Origin: Glaciecola sp964621345
GTDB taxonomy: Bacteria > Pseudomonadota > Gammaproteobacteria > Enterobacterales > Alteromonadaceae
Assembly: GCA_964621345.1 (NCBI GenBank)
Contig: CAZUON010000012.1
Location: forward strand, 9,060-73,059
Reading direction: 5' to 3'
Length of the DNA: 64,000 nt
Shown: positions 1-9,709 of the stretch, piece by piece
How positions within the stretch are numbered: position 1 is the first letter of the stretch
Layout of the letters: each line of letters opens with the position of its first letter
Notes under the pieces: model-generated
What the model was told of the DNA's origin: nothing
The model's input: only the letters and a program-made list of their open reading frames with translations
The model's database searches: none
Program-made: the position numbers and the translations under genes

Positions 1-1144
1 GTTCAATAAGGTTATAGTAAAGCGGCTTCCATGCATCGGTAGGTACCATGTAAATATCGAGCCCGGCATTCGCCGCTTGAGCACAATTGGCATTGTCGCA
101 GCCCTTAATTTGGCCGTGACCGTTCCAATCCCCTACAACAAACCCATCAAAGCCCATTTTGTCTTTTAGCACGTCGGTGAGTAGATATTTATAACCGTGA
201 AGCTTTTTACCATGCCAGCTATTGAAAGACGCCATGACCGATTGTGCGCCCACACTTAAGCCGCCTACATAGCCTTGAGCATGAATATCAAAAAGCATTT
301 GTTCACTGTCGACGTTATTGCCTTGATCGTCGCCGCCTACTGTACCGCCGTCACCAATAAAGTGTTTCACGGTGCTAATAACATGTTTGTCGCTCAAAAA
401 GTCTTTGTCTGCGCTACCCTGCAAGCCGCGTACAATAGCACTTGCGTATTCGCGCACAATGTCAGGGTTTTCAGAATAGCTCTCGTAAGTACGGCCCCAA
501 CGGTCGTCTTGTACAACGGCGACTGTTGGCGCAAATACCCAATCAATGCCGGTTACCATGACCTCAGTTGCGGTTACTTCAGCAATGGCCTGAATCAACG
601 CTGGGTTATTGGCCGCGCCCAAGCCTATGTTATGAGGAAAGAGGGTGGCGCCAATCACATTGTTATGACCGTGCACGGCGTCGGTACCCCACATAGTTGG
701 AATACTTGAACCATCGAGACTGTCATCAATCGAGGCCTGATACATGCTCTCAGCTAGCGCAATCCAGTCTTGTGGTGTGGAGTGTTTATTATTGTTCGGA
801 AAGGCACCGCCACCATTTAAGTATGAGCCAAAGCCATATTTGCGCATATCGTCAATGCTGATATCACGAATTTCAGGCTGTATCATTTGCGCAATTTTTT
901 GCTCTAAGGTCATATCCGCTAACAAAGCTTTTACGCGAGCCTCATCTTGCGCTGATTGTTTCACCTCAATATCTAAGCGAGGCCAAATGTCGATGTTTCT
1001 CTCAGGTTGATTCTCAGTCTCGCTGCTAGTGGTAGCGTTTGAATGATTATCTCTACCGGCATTCATCACCGCCTCGTTACATGCCGACAAAAGCATAATG
1101 GTGCTCGCCACACCCACATACAAAAGTGATTTTGAATATGTCAT
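1..1144 (-). CDS. GH3 family beta-glucosidase lipoprotein (partial)
   Basis: Glycoside hydrolase family 3 enzyme, likely an exo-acting beta-glucosidase that releases glucose from oligoglucans in the periplasm. Translation from the ATG at 1144 gives about 381 residues before the window edge cuts the gene. The N-terminus has a hydrophobic signal ending in a lipobox (LLSAC), so it is probably a lipoprotein. GH3 landmarks are visible: KHFIGDGGT in the (beta/alpha)8 domain and GFDGFVVGDWNG, whose Asp (about residue 339) is the expected nucleophile. The C-terminal domain lies outside the window. It follows the FucP-type transporter with a 13-bp gap and closes the laminarin locus, so it would finish hydrolysis of oligosaccharides imported by the receptor upstream. 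Family assignment is firm; substrate is inferred from context. Confidence 0.93.
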   Translation of the reverse strand, partial: MTYSKSLLYVGVASTIMLLSACNEAVMNAGRDNHSNATTSSETENQPERNIDIWPRLDIEVKQSAQDEARVKALLADMTLEQKIAQMIQPEIRDISIDDMRKYGFGSYLNGGGAFPNNNKHSTPQDWIALAESMYQASIDDSLDGSSIPTMWGTDAVHGHNNVIGATLFPHNIGLGAANNPALIQAIAEVTATEVMVTGIDWVFAPTVAVVQDDRWGRTYESYSENPDIVREYASAIVRGLQGSADKDFLSDKHVISTVKHFIGDGGTVGGDDQGNNVDSEQMLFDIHAQGYVGGLSVGAQSVMASFNSWHGKKLHGYKYLLTDVLKDKMGFDGFVVGDWNGHGQIKGCDNANCAQAANAGLDIYMVPTDAWKPLYYNLIE

Positions 1145-1157
1145 ATGAAAATCTCGC

Positions 1158-2417
1158 TTAAGAATCTTTGTACACTTGGCTTCCCTTTAGCCCGTAGTAG
1201 GCTATAAAGAGATAACAAAGCATAGGTACTATAAATGAAATTTGTAAGTCCAAGGCATCTGCAAAGACCCCTTGTAAAAGCGGCACTAGCGCGCCACCAA
1301 CAATGGCTAAACATAAGTAGCCTGAAGCTTGAGCTGTACTTTGCCCTAGCCCGTTTAAGGCCAAACTAAAAATAGTAGGAAACATGATTGAATTGAATAA
1401 ACCGACTGACAACAGCGCCCACATAGCAAGTTTGCCATCAAACACAATCGCGCACACAATAAGGAGCATTACCATAAAGGCGTTAAATGCCAGCACTTTA
1501 CCCGCTGCAATTTTTTGCATAACCAAGGCGCCAATAAAACGCCCTACCATGGCTCCGCCCCAATAAAATGCAATGACTTTTGAAGCCTGAGCTTCGTTTA
1601 AACCCGCAATATTGCTTTGGCTTAAAAAGCTTACTAAAAAGCTGCCGATAGCCACTTCAGCGCCCACATATAAAAATATACCCAACACACCAAAACGCAA
1701 ATGACGATATTTCCAGGCCTCAGCTACATGCGTACTGTTTTTCTCTTTGCGGCCCAAATCGGGCAGTTTCAAAAAGCTAAACGTCGCTGCCAATAGCAGT
1801 AAGGCACCGGCTAATATAAGATAAGGCAATTGCACTAAGGTTGAATCAGCAGCTACTTCTGCGTTTGGATTGTGCGTTGCGCCAAACAATAGAAAGGCAC
1901 CAAAGAAGGGAGCGACTGTTGTACCTAATGCATTAAAAGCTTGGGTCATAGTTAAGCGCGACGACGCGGTTTCAGGTTTACCTAACACCGTTACATAAGG
2001 ATTGGCTGCGACTTGTAAAATGGTAATGCCAGACGCTAATACAAAAAGTGCAAACAAAAACAGGCCGTAAACATGCAGTCCTGCGGCCGGATAAAACAAA
2101 ACACAACCAATACTAGCAAGCACTAAACCAAACACAATTCCATTTTTATACCCTATTTTACTGACTAAAAAGCCAGCAGGTATCGACACCACAAAATATG
2201 CGCCAAAAAAGCAAAATTGTACAAGCATCGCTTGGGTATACGATAGTGCAAAGGCCCCTTTTAAGTAGGGGATTAAAATATCGTTTAAGCAGGTAATAAA
2301 GCCCCACATAAAAAACAATGAGGTCAGGGCGAACAGCGCAAAGGAATAAGATTTATTCACCTCTCGAGGATGAATTGCTGTTTCGCTTTGTTCGTAACTC
2401 GGCATGTTAGACGCCAT
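1158..2417 (-). CDS. FucP/GluP-type MFS sugar transporter
   Basis: Major facilitator of the fucose/glucose/galactose:H+ symporter family, 419 residues with about 12 hydrophobic segments. The N-terminal stretch FMWGFITCLNDILIPYLK is characteristic of the FucP group, and a conserved AANPYVTVLG follows around residue 150. It would bring glucose, or a related monosaccharide released by the GH16 and GH3 enzymes, across the inner membrane. I chose the ATG at 2417 rather than an upstream in-frame start at 2462 because GGAG sits 8-9 nt before it and the extra 15 residues would be atypical. It lies between the receptor gene and the GH3 gene on the same strand, most likely in one operon. Confidence 0.93.
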   Translation of the reverse strand: MASNMPSYEQSETAIHPREVNKSYSFALFALTSLFFMWGFITCLNDILIPYLKGAFALSYTQAMLVQFCFFGAYFVVSIPAGFLVSKIGYKNGIVFGLVLASIGCVLFYPAAGLHVYGLFLFALFVLASGITILQVAANPYVTVLGKPETASSRLTMTQAFNALGTTVAPFFGAFLLFGATHNPNAEVAADSTLVQLPYLILAGALLLLAATFSFLKLPDLGRKEKNSTHVAEAWKYRHLRFGVLGIFLYVGAEVAIGSFLVSFLSQSNIAGLNEAQASKVIAFYWGGAMVGRFIGALVMQKIAAGKVLAFNAFMVMLLIVCAIVFDGKLAMWALLSVGLFNSIMFPTIFSLALNGLGQSTAQASGYLCLAIVGGALVPLLQGVFADALDLQISFIVPMLCYLFIAYYGLKGSQVYKDS

Positions 2418-2560
2418 TTGATTACTCCACAGAAATATTGAGAAAGCGTGTAGTCCAGCCACAAAAAAGTGCGATAAAAAAGCGCCCCGTTATAGGTCAT
2501 TATAAGAGGCGCTTAAGCACATGTTACTGAGCTACTTTGCTTATGCTTGGTGAACTTGAG

Positions 2561-5560
2561 CTACATGCTCAGTCTTACACCCACCGAGTAACGCGGTCCG
2601 TACTGGCCAGCAAACAAGAACTGCTCTTCAAAACGGCCGTAGTGCTGCTCAGTTTCGTTGTTAAGATTGATACCCTCAACAAAAACGGTCACGTTTTCAG
2701 TAATATCGTAGTTCACGCTCATATCCCATTGCCCGTATGACTCTGCAAATTGTGGGGGAACATCTGATGTCCCTTGGGTCTGCCCTTGGCCAATAAGATA
2801 GCTATCACGCCATGCGTAGGTGAGCCTAACCGATAATTTGTCGTCCTCATAAAAGGCAGTGAAGTTAGCGGAATCAGATAATCCCGACAAAGCCTTTTGC
2901 GAGGTCAGCACGTATGGGTCGTATTCCACATCACCATCTACAAAGGTTGCATTCGCAGCGACACCAAAACCAGTGCCGGTAAATAGATGCTGTACCGCTA
3001 GCTCTATACCATTGGTGCTGCGCTCTTCTACGTTTTCTGGAGAACTTAAACGCCACGTAATAAGCGGGTCAGTTGCCGCATCCGGCGTAATTTGACCATC
3101 TGCATTTGCATAGCCTAATGAGACCATCTCGTCAAAAATGGCCGTATCTGTAGCTTGTTCACCACGCCCATTGATGTTGGTTACCGCTTCGTTCCAACGT
3201 TGCCCGAGATAGATATCGTGTAAACCGTCAAACTCGACATCAACGGTAGAGTTCTCAATCCAATCATCCACTTGCTTCCAAAACAGACCCACTGCGGCAT
3301 AGCTCCCCTCTTCGTAGTAATACTCCAACGAAAGGTCTAAGTTAGTAGACTGAAAAGGTTTTAAGCTCGTGTTACCGCGAGAACCGGTACGCGCACCAAT
3401 TTTAGGGCTACCTGAAAGCGACAGGCCACCAAGTAAACTGCCTAATGGGGCTCTGGTAACACTTTTACCGAATGAAACACGAGATACTAAATCGTCTGTA
3501 ATATCTAAGCGAATATCGACCATCGGTAATATAAGATTGTAATCACCTTCGTTTGATACTTCCTGAACACCCGAGAATTGCGTGATCCACTCAGATGCGG
3601 CTACCCAATTCACTTGCTCAGCAATATTGCTTTGCGAAGGACTGATCACATCGGTTTGCTCATAACGTAAACCTGCGTTTATTTGCATAAACATATCTTT
3701 GATATCAAATTCCCAAAGTGAATTGATATACACCGACTGCGTGGTTTCTTCTACGCTCGAGGTAGTATTGGTGGTGTAATAAGGGTCAACTACATATTCG
3801 TTGCTGCCCACCACATCTGCGGTTAAGTAAGCTGCTTGACGCACTAAGGCTTCATCAAAGTCATAAGTCCAATAGTAATTTGGACTCAAGCCTGAGCCGC
3901 CGCCTGAAAACTCATCTAAAAAGCTTCCGGTACTGTTTAGGGTGAACATGTTATCTGGGAAGATTTGCGTAAAGCTAGGATTAAAGCCCGGGCCCCCGCG
4001 CAAGCCAGACCAACCATTTGTGCCGCTCAAGGTTTGCTTGGTGTGACCAAAGCCTGCAGATATCTTCACCAACGACTCTACCGCATCAAACTCAGGTAGC
4101 CACTGTGCATCAATTTGCGCCTGTTGAATATCTGACTCACCGGGTGTGTGCAAAAACTGACTAAAGTTTGAATCTATTTCACTGGCAAGCAGCTGATTGG
4201 TGCCATTGCTCCAGCCAACGACATACTGAGGAATATCTCCCGATAAATAAGAGTATTCTTTAAAATCTAAAGCCGATGAACCAAGGATGATTTGTCCTGC
4301 ACTACGTAAGCCCTCATCTTTACCGTTGTCGATAGTTGCATTTGAATCGTGGTAATCAACCGTAAATTTCAGATTGTCAGTAGCATTAAACTCAATATTT
4401 AAGCCCAAAGATTTCATATCGAACTCGGTGGTGCTGCGAGAGGCGGTAAATGAACCATCATCGCCGGAGATATTGGCAAATAATGCAGTACCATTTTCAT
4501 CAAGTTGATAGCTATTGATATTGGCACCAAAGTTATTCCATATCCCCCAACCTACACTGTTACTGCCGGTCACCACGTTACTCATGGTATAATCGGCGGT
4601 AAAAATAAGGTCGTCGGTAGCAGCAAATTGTATAGTCGCTTGGCCATTAATACGTTCACGCTGCACATCTTCTATCACGTAATTCATATCTTTTGGAAAG
4701 AAATGTGCAGCGGTTGCTTCAAGCACACCATCAGCATTTGGCGTGAAAAAGTTTTGTATTGGATTACCCTCACCATCCATCTGCCTTGCATCAGTGACCC
4801 GTGATGGGTCTAAATCAGGTAAGGCAACATTCGCTTGCCAGCCCTGAATATTGGCCGACTGCTTTTGAAAATCACGGCGCTGAAAAGAACCTGTGACCGA
4901 CACGCCTAAACGGTCGTCAAAAAAGGTCTTACTCGCAAGTGCAGCAACTTCAGGCGTGACATCTTCGCCTTCTACATTTGAACTATCGTAGTTTGCCTTT
5001 GCAGTTAGCGAGAATTGCTGGCCTGGGTTAGATAGCGGACGAGCTGTAACAATGTTAACTGTCGCACCTAAGCCACCAGTCGGGATATCGGCTCGCGAGG
5101 TTTTATATACTTCAAGTGCACTTACCCCCTCTGATGCAAAGTTCTCGAAGTTAAATGAACGAGAAAAGCCCGTAGAAGGTAACTGCCTGCCATTTAAGGT
5201 TACTAAGTTAAAGTCTGGACCAAAGCCACGTACAGTAATTTGACTACCTTCACCATTAGCTCGGCTCACCGACACACCAGTAATACGCTGTAATGATTCC
5301 GCTAAGTTAGTGTCGGGGAATTTACCGATTTCTTCTGCAACGATAGCGTCAACAACCCCTTCATTGCTGCGTTTTACGTCACTTGATTTTATTAATGACC
5401 CACGAATGCCCTGAACGCCAATGACTTCAACATTAGTATCAGGTGCCTGCGCGGCATCTTCCTCACTTTGTTGTGCAAAGGTAGGCATAGCCGCGGTAAG
5501 TCCGAGCAGCAAAGACATGGTCGTTGCTAATTTTGTTTTTTGAAAGCTTGTATTTGTCAT
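2561..5560 (-). CDS. TonB-dependent receptor of the polysaccharide-locus type
   Basis: Outer-membrane TonB-dependent receptor of 999 residues, expected to import oligosaccharides from laminarin. After a signal peptide (cleavage near TFAQQ, residue 30) comes a plug domain with IVAEEIGKFPDTNLAESLQR and ITVRGFGPDFNLVTLNGRQL, motifs typical of the large Alteromonadales and Xanthomonadales sugar receptors. A long beta-barrel follows and ends in the aromatic-rich strand YGPRYSVGVRLSM. No SusD-like partner is present, as expected for gammaproteobacteria. It starts 13 bp after the GH16 gene and 143 bp before the transporter, so it is probably co-transcribed with both. The substrate is inferred from the neighbours. 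Confidence 0.95.
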   Translation of the reverse strand: MTNTSFQKTKLATTMSLLLGLTAAMPTFAQQSEEDAAQAPDTNVEVIGVQGIRGSLIKSSDVKRSNEGVVDAIVAEEIGKFPDTNLAESLQRITGVSVSRANGEGSQITVRGFGPDFNLVTLNGRQLPSTGFSRSFNFENFASEGVSALEVYKTSRADIPTGGLGATVNIVTARPLSNPGQQFSLTAKANYDSSNVEGEDVTPEVAALASKTFFDDRLGVSVTGSFQRRDFQKQSANIQGWQANVALPDLDPSRVTDARQMDGEGNPIQNFFTPNADGVLEATAAHFFPKDMNYVIEDVQRERINGQATIQFAATDDLIFTADYTMSNVVTGSNSVGWGIWNNFGANINSYQLDENGTALFANISGDDGSFTASRSTTEFDMKSLGLNIEFNATDNLKFTVDYHDSNATIDNGKDEGLRSAGQIILGSSALDFKEYSYLSGDIPQYVVGWSNGTNQLLASEIDSNFSQFLHTPGESDIQQAQIDAQWLPEFDAVESLVKISAGFGHTKQTLSGTNGWSGLRGGPGFNPSFTQIFPDNMFTLNSTGSFLDEFSGGGSGLSPNYYWTYDFDEALVRQAAYLTADVVGSNEYVVDPYYTTNTTSSVEETTQSVYINSLWEFDIKDMFMQINAGLRYEQTDVISPSQSNIAEQVNWVAASEWITQFSGVQEVSNEGDYNLILPMVDIRLDITDDLVSRVSFGKSVTRAPLGSLLGGLSLSGSPKIGARTGSRGNTSLKPFQSTNLDLSLEYYYEEGSYAAVGLFWKQVDDWIENSTVDVEFDGLHDIYLGQRWNEAVTNINGRGEQATDTAIFDEMVSLGYANADGQITPDAATDPLITWRLSSPENVEERSTNGIELAVQHLFTGTGFGVAANATFVDGDVEYDPYVLTSQKALSGLSDSANFTAFYEDDKLSVRLTYAWRDSYLIGQGQTQGTSDVPPQFAESYGQWDMSVNYDITENVTVFVEGINLNNETEQHYGRFEEQFLFAGQYGPRYSVGVRLSM

Positions 5561-5573
5561 AGTCTTTACTCTC

Positions 5574-8474
5574 TTATTCAGCGCGATCAGCGGTTACAAC
5601 AACGTCTTTGATTATCACAGGTGAGTCATTTTGATTGAGATACATCAAAAAGGACCTGAATGTGTTTTCTGACGGCTGCGGTGGAATATCTACCACATAA
5701 CGCTGCAGCGCAGTGCCGCTTACCGTAACAGGCCCAATACCAAAGTTTGGCTCAACATCAGGGAAAGGGTTGTTTTCAAATAAGAAACGAACATCGGTCG
5801 CTGCCGCCCCAACAGGAAGCGCTGCGGTGAACTCAACTCGACCACCTGCCGCAAAGCTCAGCGGGTAGAATGAAGTATTGGTATTTGCAAAACCGCCCCA
5901 TACTTCTGAATTACTTGGGAAATTGAACTCGCCACTTTCTGCGTCAAAGGTAGCACCACCAAAGCCTTCCCATATACCTACATTTTCATTTTGTGACACT
6001 ACGATGTTCTTGATGACGACAGGTGAATCACGCTCAATCAAATAAAGTAAGAAGGAACTATAGGTATTTGCTGCATCTTGCGGCGGAATATATACGGTAT
6101 AGGTTCTTTCGGTTAGACCAGATACTGTGACATTTTCGGTGCTAAATGCTGGGTCAACATCAGGAAATGCGTTCTTTTCAAAACGGAAGTTGACCGTTAC
6201 ATCTGATTCACCTGAAGGGATAGAGCCGGTGAAAGTCACTTTACCACCCCGTTCAAAATTCAATGGATAGAAGCTTGTATTGGTATTGGCAAAACCGCCC
6301 CATACTTCTGCATTACCCGGGAACATATATGTGCTTGTTTCTGGGTCAAAGGTGTTGTTACCAAAACCTTCCATGCTCGCTTGGTTATTTGCTTCAACTT
6401 TCACGTCTTGAATATTAACCGAATTACCGGCTTCGTTAATGTAAAGCAAGAATGAGCTAAAAGTATTATCTGGATTTTGCGGCGGAATATTCACGGTATA
6501 AGTGCGTGCTTGCGTGCCAACAATATCAACATTTGCGGTAGCAAAGTTCGGATCCACATCTGGGAAAGGTGCGTTTTCGAATACGAAACGGATACTCGTA
6601 TCGGCTTCACCCTGCGGAATAGAAGCGGTAAAGGTCAGTGTGCCGCCCTGTGCAAAATTTAATGGATATAGGTCGGTATTGGTGTTAGCAAAACCACCCC
6701 ACACCTCTGAGCCTAACGGGAAGCTGTAAGTATTTCCGTTAATACTAGCGCCGCCAAAGCCCTCTGTAAATTCAGCAAACAAAGGACCGTTTGAACCTTC
6801 TTCGCCACTTTCAATGGCCACGTTGTCCATTCTAAACACAGCACCATCACCAGTTTGCCACGCAGGAAAAACCATGATTACGTCTAGTAAGGTTAAATCA
6901 ACGCCGGCATCAGCAACTGCTTGCAGGGGTACTTGATAAGTCGTCCATGCATCCACCATTGGCTCTGGACCGAAGTTGGTTAAGTCTACTTCCCACGCGC
7001 CGCCGTTTGCTTCGTCTGCTTCAATTTTAAACTTCCAAACTGAGTCTGGGTTGTTCGGCGGTGTAATAACTTTTACATCAAAGGTCACATAACCATTTTC
7101 AATCATGCCTAACGCATTATGCGGCGTCGCACTGGCACCAATGGTTGGGTCTTGAGGGAGGAATTCTGAACGAGTAATAAAACCAAATACCGTTCCGTTG
7201 TTTCCATTTTGAACTTCAAATTGATATACATCGCCGCGGTCTTCGTCGTCTGCGATAAGTGCAGGTGTTGAGCCACCACAACAGTCCCACGCCACCCAGT
7301 TCTTATCTAATACATCATCAAATATAGTAATCGGATTTGCCTCGCCTGGCGCAAGACTTGGAGATGGGGCTTGACCTTCAACTAAAAGGCCACCATCAGC
7401 CACATCGGTTTCGTAGCCTGGGGCAATTGTTTCGCAGCCTTTACCAGTATCTGGATTAGCGGTGCACTGATACACGCGTATATAATCGATTTCATAACTT
7501 TGACCCGCTCCAGCAAATTTACTGGCATCAATACCGCCTTCGTTTACAGACGCCGGCCAGTTACCACCAACGGCCTGATTTAGAATAATGAAAAACTCTT
7601 GATCAAACGGTGCTGCTGTATAATTAGTCTCAAGCTCGCCGGTGGCAATATTAAATAGCTCGGCATACCAGCCTCGATGACTTAAACCAACAACTTCACC
7701 TGTAGAGCTTCTGGTAAGTTCTGATTGTCTTTGCGTGGCATATAAGATGTCATTAAAGTACCAGCGTATTTCGCCTTCTTGCCATTCAATAGCATATTCA
7801 TTAAAACTCTCAGCAGGGCTTGTATCTGGTGAGTAAGACGCACCTGAAAAGTCGCTACCTGGGCCAGCACCGTAATGCAGAGTGCCATAGATATTAGTTT
7901 CAGGCGTGCCATCTTCTCGCATCGCGCCAAGATTCACCGCTTCCATGATGTCAATTTCACCAGATTTTGGCCAGCCACCATAGACTGAATCTGTTGGCAT
8001 CATCCAAAACGCTGGCCATGAGCCCTGACCCATTGGCAGTTTTGCGCGCATCTCAATACGCCCGTATAAAAAGTCAGCTTTATTCTGACTCGTCAGGCGA
8101 GCAGATGTGTAATCGTCGTCGTTATCGCCACTTGCTCCCTCGTTGAGCTTGGCTACGATTTTTAAACTTCCCTCAGAAACAAAAGCATTCTCGGGTGAAT
8201 CGGTATAACACTGAAACTCTTGGTTTCCGCCACCATCGCAGTTCACTTCAAAGTTCCAATTATTGGTATCAATTGTATCTCCGTCAAACTCATCGTTCCA
8301 TACTAAGCGCCAGTCGCTGTCACTGTAGTTTTCATCGACCGGCTGACGATCAGCTTGGGTAGGATCAACAACATCTAAGTTTGTCTCAGTCTCAACTCCA
8401 CCGCCACATGCGGTTAAAGCCAACACCGAGGCAAGACCTGCCAATTTGCTGATTTTATTCATTGTTATACTCAT
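5574..8474 (-). CDS. GH16 endo-beta-1,3-glucanase (laminarinase-like) lipoprotein, multi-domain
   Basis: Secreted endo-beta-glucanase of about 966 residues. The signal ends in a lipobox (LALTACGGG), so the enzyme is probably anchored in the outer membrane. The GH16 domain spans roughly residues 45-340, starting at WNDEFDG. The catalytic signature GEIDIMEAV gives nucleophile E173, assisting D175 and acid/base E178 counted from the ATG at 8474. A central beta-sandwich-like domain (about 375-555) resembles galactose-binding-type modules, and three tandem copies of a roughly 133-residue module fill the C-terminus. Three in-frame starts exist (TTG 8483, ATG 8474, ATG 8462); 8474 has GGGG ten nt upstream, so the exact start is uncertain. 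The laminarin assignment rests on family and context; agarase or lichenase activity is not excluded. Confidence 0.92.
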   Translation of the reverse strand: MSITMNKISKLAGLASVLALTACGGGVETETNLDVVDPTQADRQPVDENYSDSDWRLVWNDEFDGDTIDTNNWNFEVNCDGGGNQEFQCYTDSPENAFVSEGSLKIVAKLNEGASGDNDDDYTSARLTSQNKADFLYGRIEMRAKLPMGQGSWPAFWMMPTDSVYGGWPKSGEIDIMEAVNLGAMREDGTPETNIYGTLHYGAGPGSDFSGASYSPDTSPAESFNEYAIEWQEGEIRWYFNDILYATQRQSELTRSSTGEVVGLSHRGWYAELFNIATGELETNYTAAPFDQEFFIILNQAVGGNWPASVNEGGIDASKFAGAGQSYEIDYIRVYQCTANPDTGKGCETIAPGYETDVADGGLLVEGQAPSPSLAPGEANPITIFDDVLDKNWVAWDCCGGSTPALIADDEDRGDVYQFEVQNGNNGTVFGFITRSEFLPQDPTIGASATPHNALGMIENGYVTFDVKVITPPNNPDSVWKFKIEADEANGGAWEVDLTNFGPEPMVDAWTTYQVPLQAVADAGVDLTLLDVIMVFPAWQTGDGAVFRMDNVAIESGEEGSNGPLFAEFTEGFGGASINGNTYSFPLGSEVWGGFANTNTDLYPLNFAQGGTLTFTASIPQGEADTSIRFVFENAPFPDVDPNFATANVDIVGTQARTYTVNIPPQNPDNTFSSFLLYINEAGNSVNIQDVKVEANNQASMEGFGNNTFDPETSTYMFPGNAEVWGGFANTNTSFYPLNFERGGKVTFTGSIPSGESDVTVNFRFEKNAFPDVDPAFSTENVTVSGLTERTYTVYIPPQDAANTYSSFLLYLIERDSPVVIKNIVVSQNENVGIWEGFGGATFDAESGEFNFPSNSEVWGGFANTNTSFYPLSFAAGGRVEFTAALPVGAAATDVRFLFENNPFPDVEPNFGIGPVTVSGTALQRYVVDIPPQPSENTFRSFLMYLNQNDSPVIIKDVVVTADRAE
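5577..6770 (-). repeat. Three tandem copies of a ~133-residue module in the GH16 protein
   Basis: The C-terminal third of the GH16 gene holds three direct repeats with a period of about 395-400 bp. Each copy starts with EGFGG or EGFGN, then contains EVWGGFANTNT, FYPLNF or a near variant, a FPDVDP-type motif and IPPQ. The DNA encoding WGGFANTNT is still recognisable in all three copies (near 5880, 6285 and 6680). The modules are probably carbohydrate-binding beta-sandwiches. I do not recognise a numbered CBM family with certainty. Confidence 0.9.
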
Positions 8475-8872
8475 AATTTTCAACCCCAGTTGGAGAGTGT
8501 TTTGATTACATTACATGCAGTATCTTTGCTGGCACTAATAACAAACGAACGTTGCTAGTTGGCGGAGCGTTGACCTGCTAGATGATTTTGTTTTACTTAT
8601 AATCTGATTGTTTTTTAAACATGTTATAAGCATAGCGTTAACACATTAGTAACAATTGCGGAGATACTGAGGGATATGAAATATAGATACAATCCAAATG
8701 CGCTATGACGATTTGAATTTGCGTTTAGCGAGTGAACTTTTACGATTTTAAGATGAAGCGATACAAAAACGCGACAAAGTGAAATTTAAATGAAAAACCT
8801 GAATATCGTTATGAAATAAATTAATTTAAGTGAACGCTAGCAAAACGTAGTCAGGCTCAAAAGAGTTATTGA
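8475..8872 (-). promoter_or_regulatory. Regulatory region between the LytTR regulator and the GH16 gene
   Basis: This 398-bp AT-rich stretch carries no convincing gene. It must hold the promoter of the GH16-receptor-transporter-GH3 operon. Visible features are two similar elements, AACGTTGCT at 8549 and AGCGTTGAC at 8567, 18 bp apart on the plus strand, and AGCGTTAACACA at 8634-8645, which matches 10 of 12 bases of a perfect palindrome upstream of the GMC cluster (14925-14936). A TATAAG box on the minus strand near 8597-8602 could be a -10 but lacks a good -35. The LytTR consensus direct repeat with 12-bp spacing was not found as an exact match. Confidence 0.4.
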
Positions 8873-9709
8873 TTAAAGGTCGAGTTGACGAACCTTAATG
8901 ATGTTTTGTATCGCCGCATGATAGTTGCGACTCACTTTGAGTCTCACATTGTTACCCAAATCAACAATGCTTTGATTATTGCGGAGGGACTGGATGCGCT
9001 CAATACAGTTAATATTCACAACCGTAGATTTATGTATACGCTGAAACATCTGCGGGTCTAACTGACTACTTAACTTCTTCATAGTAATGCGCACAATATA
9101 ATTCTCGTTTTGTGTATGCACACACATGTAGTCTCCAGCCGCGTCAATCCACTGAATAGTGTCCATAGGCACAAAGACTTTTTCATTGTCGGCGTTTTTG
9201 ATAATCAGTTCTTTTTGCGTTGATGCAGGTAGTGGCTGATCGCTTTCTAACCATTGCTCAAGTTCATTAATTGGCAAGCCAGACGTTTTTCCTAAGGCCT
9301 GCAATAATTTAAACTTTTCTTGCTCTTTGCTCTCGGGCGACAAGCGCGCTCTAACGCGCTCAATACTTTGCTGAAGCCGCCCCAAATTTGCGGGTTTTAG
9401 GATGTAATCGATGGCATTTAGCTCAAAAGCATCAACCGCGTACTCGCTATGAGCACTGACAAATACTACCAGTGGCATTATATCTGACTGAATCGCTTGA
9501 ACCACCTCTAGGCCGTTAATACCTGGAAGTTGTAAGTCAATAAAAATCACATCTGGTTCCAATTCCTGACATAGGGCAATAGCGGCATCACCATCCTGAG
9601 CCTCACCCACAATGTCTATATCAGATATTTTTTGCAGACGCAGTTTCAGCCCCTCAATAGCAAGAGGCTCATCATCTACAATTACCGCAGTAATGGTATG
9701 TTTAAGCAT
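8873..9709 (-). CDS. LytTR-family response regulator
   Basis: Two-component response regulator of 278 residues: a receiver domain (about 6-125) with phosphoacceptor D58 in PDVIFIDLQLPG, and a C-terminal LytTR DNA-binding domain (about 165-275) with QWIDAAGDYMCVHT and FQRIHKSTVVN. The ATG at 9709 is preferred over an in-frame GTG at 9718 because AGGTG lies 6 nt before it. The reading frame overlaps the end of the sensor kinase gene by 8 bp, which indicates translational coupling and a cognate pair. The next gene in the same direction is the GH16 enzyme, so the pair is a candidate regulator of the laminarin locus; that link is inference. Confidence 0.94.
   Translation of the reverse strand: MLKHTITAVIVDDEPLAIEGLKLRLQKISDIDIVGEAQDGDAAIALCQELEPDVIFIDLQLPGINGLEVVQAIQSDIMPLVVFVSAHSEYAVDAFELNAIDYILKPANLGRLQQSIERVRARLSPESKEQEKFKLLQALGKTSGLPINELEQWLESDQPLPASTQKELIIKNADNEKVFVPMDTIQWIDAAGDYMCVHTQNENYIVRITMKKLSSQLDPQMFQRIHKSTVVNINCIERIQSLRNNQSIVDLGNNVRLKVSRNYHAAIQNIIKVRQLDL

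Noticed and set aside
275..1010. Two plus-strand ORFs of 144 and 88 residues
   Set aside because: They lie antisense to the GH3 gene, whose frame shows clear catalytic motifs and a lipoprotein signal; the plus-strand frames show no recognisable domain.
7682..7930. 82-residue minus-strand ORF inside the GH16 gene
   Set aside because: Shadow frame of the GH16 catalytic domain; no ribosome binding site and no coding signature.
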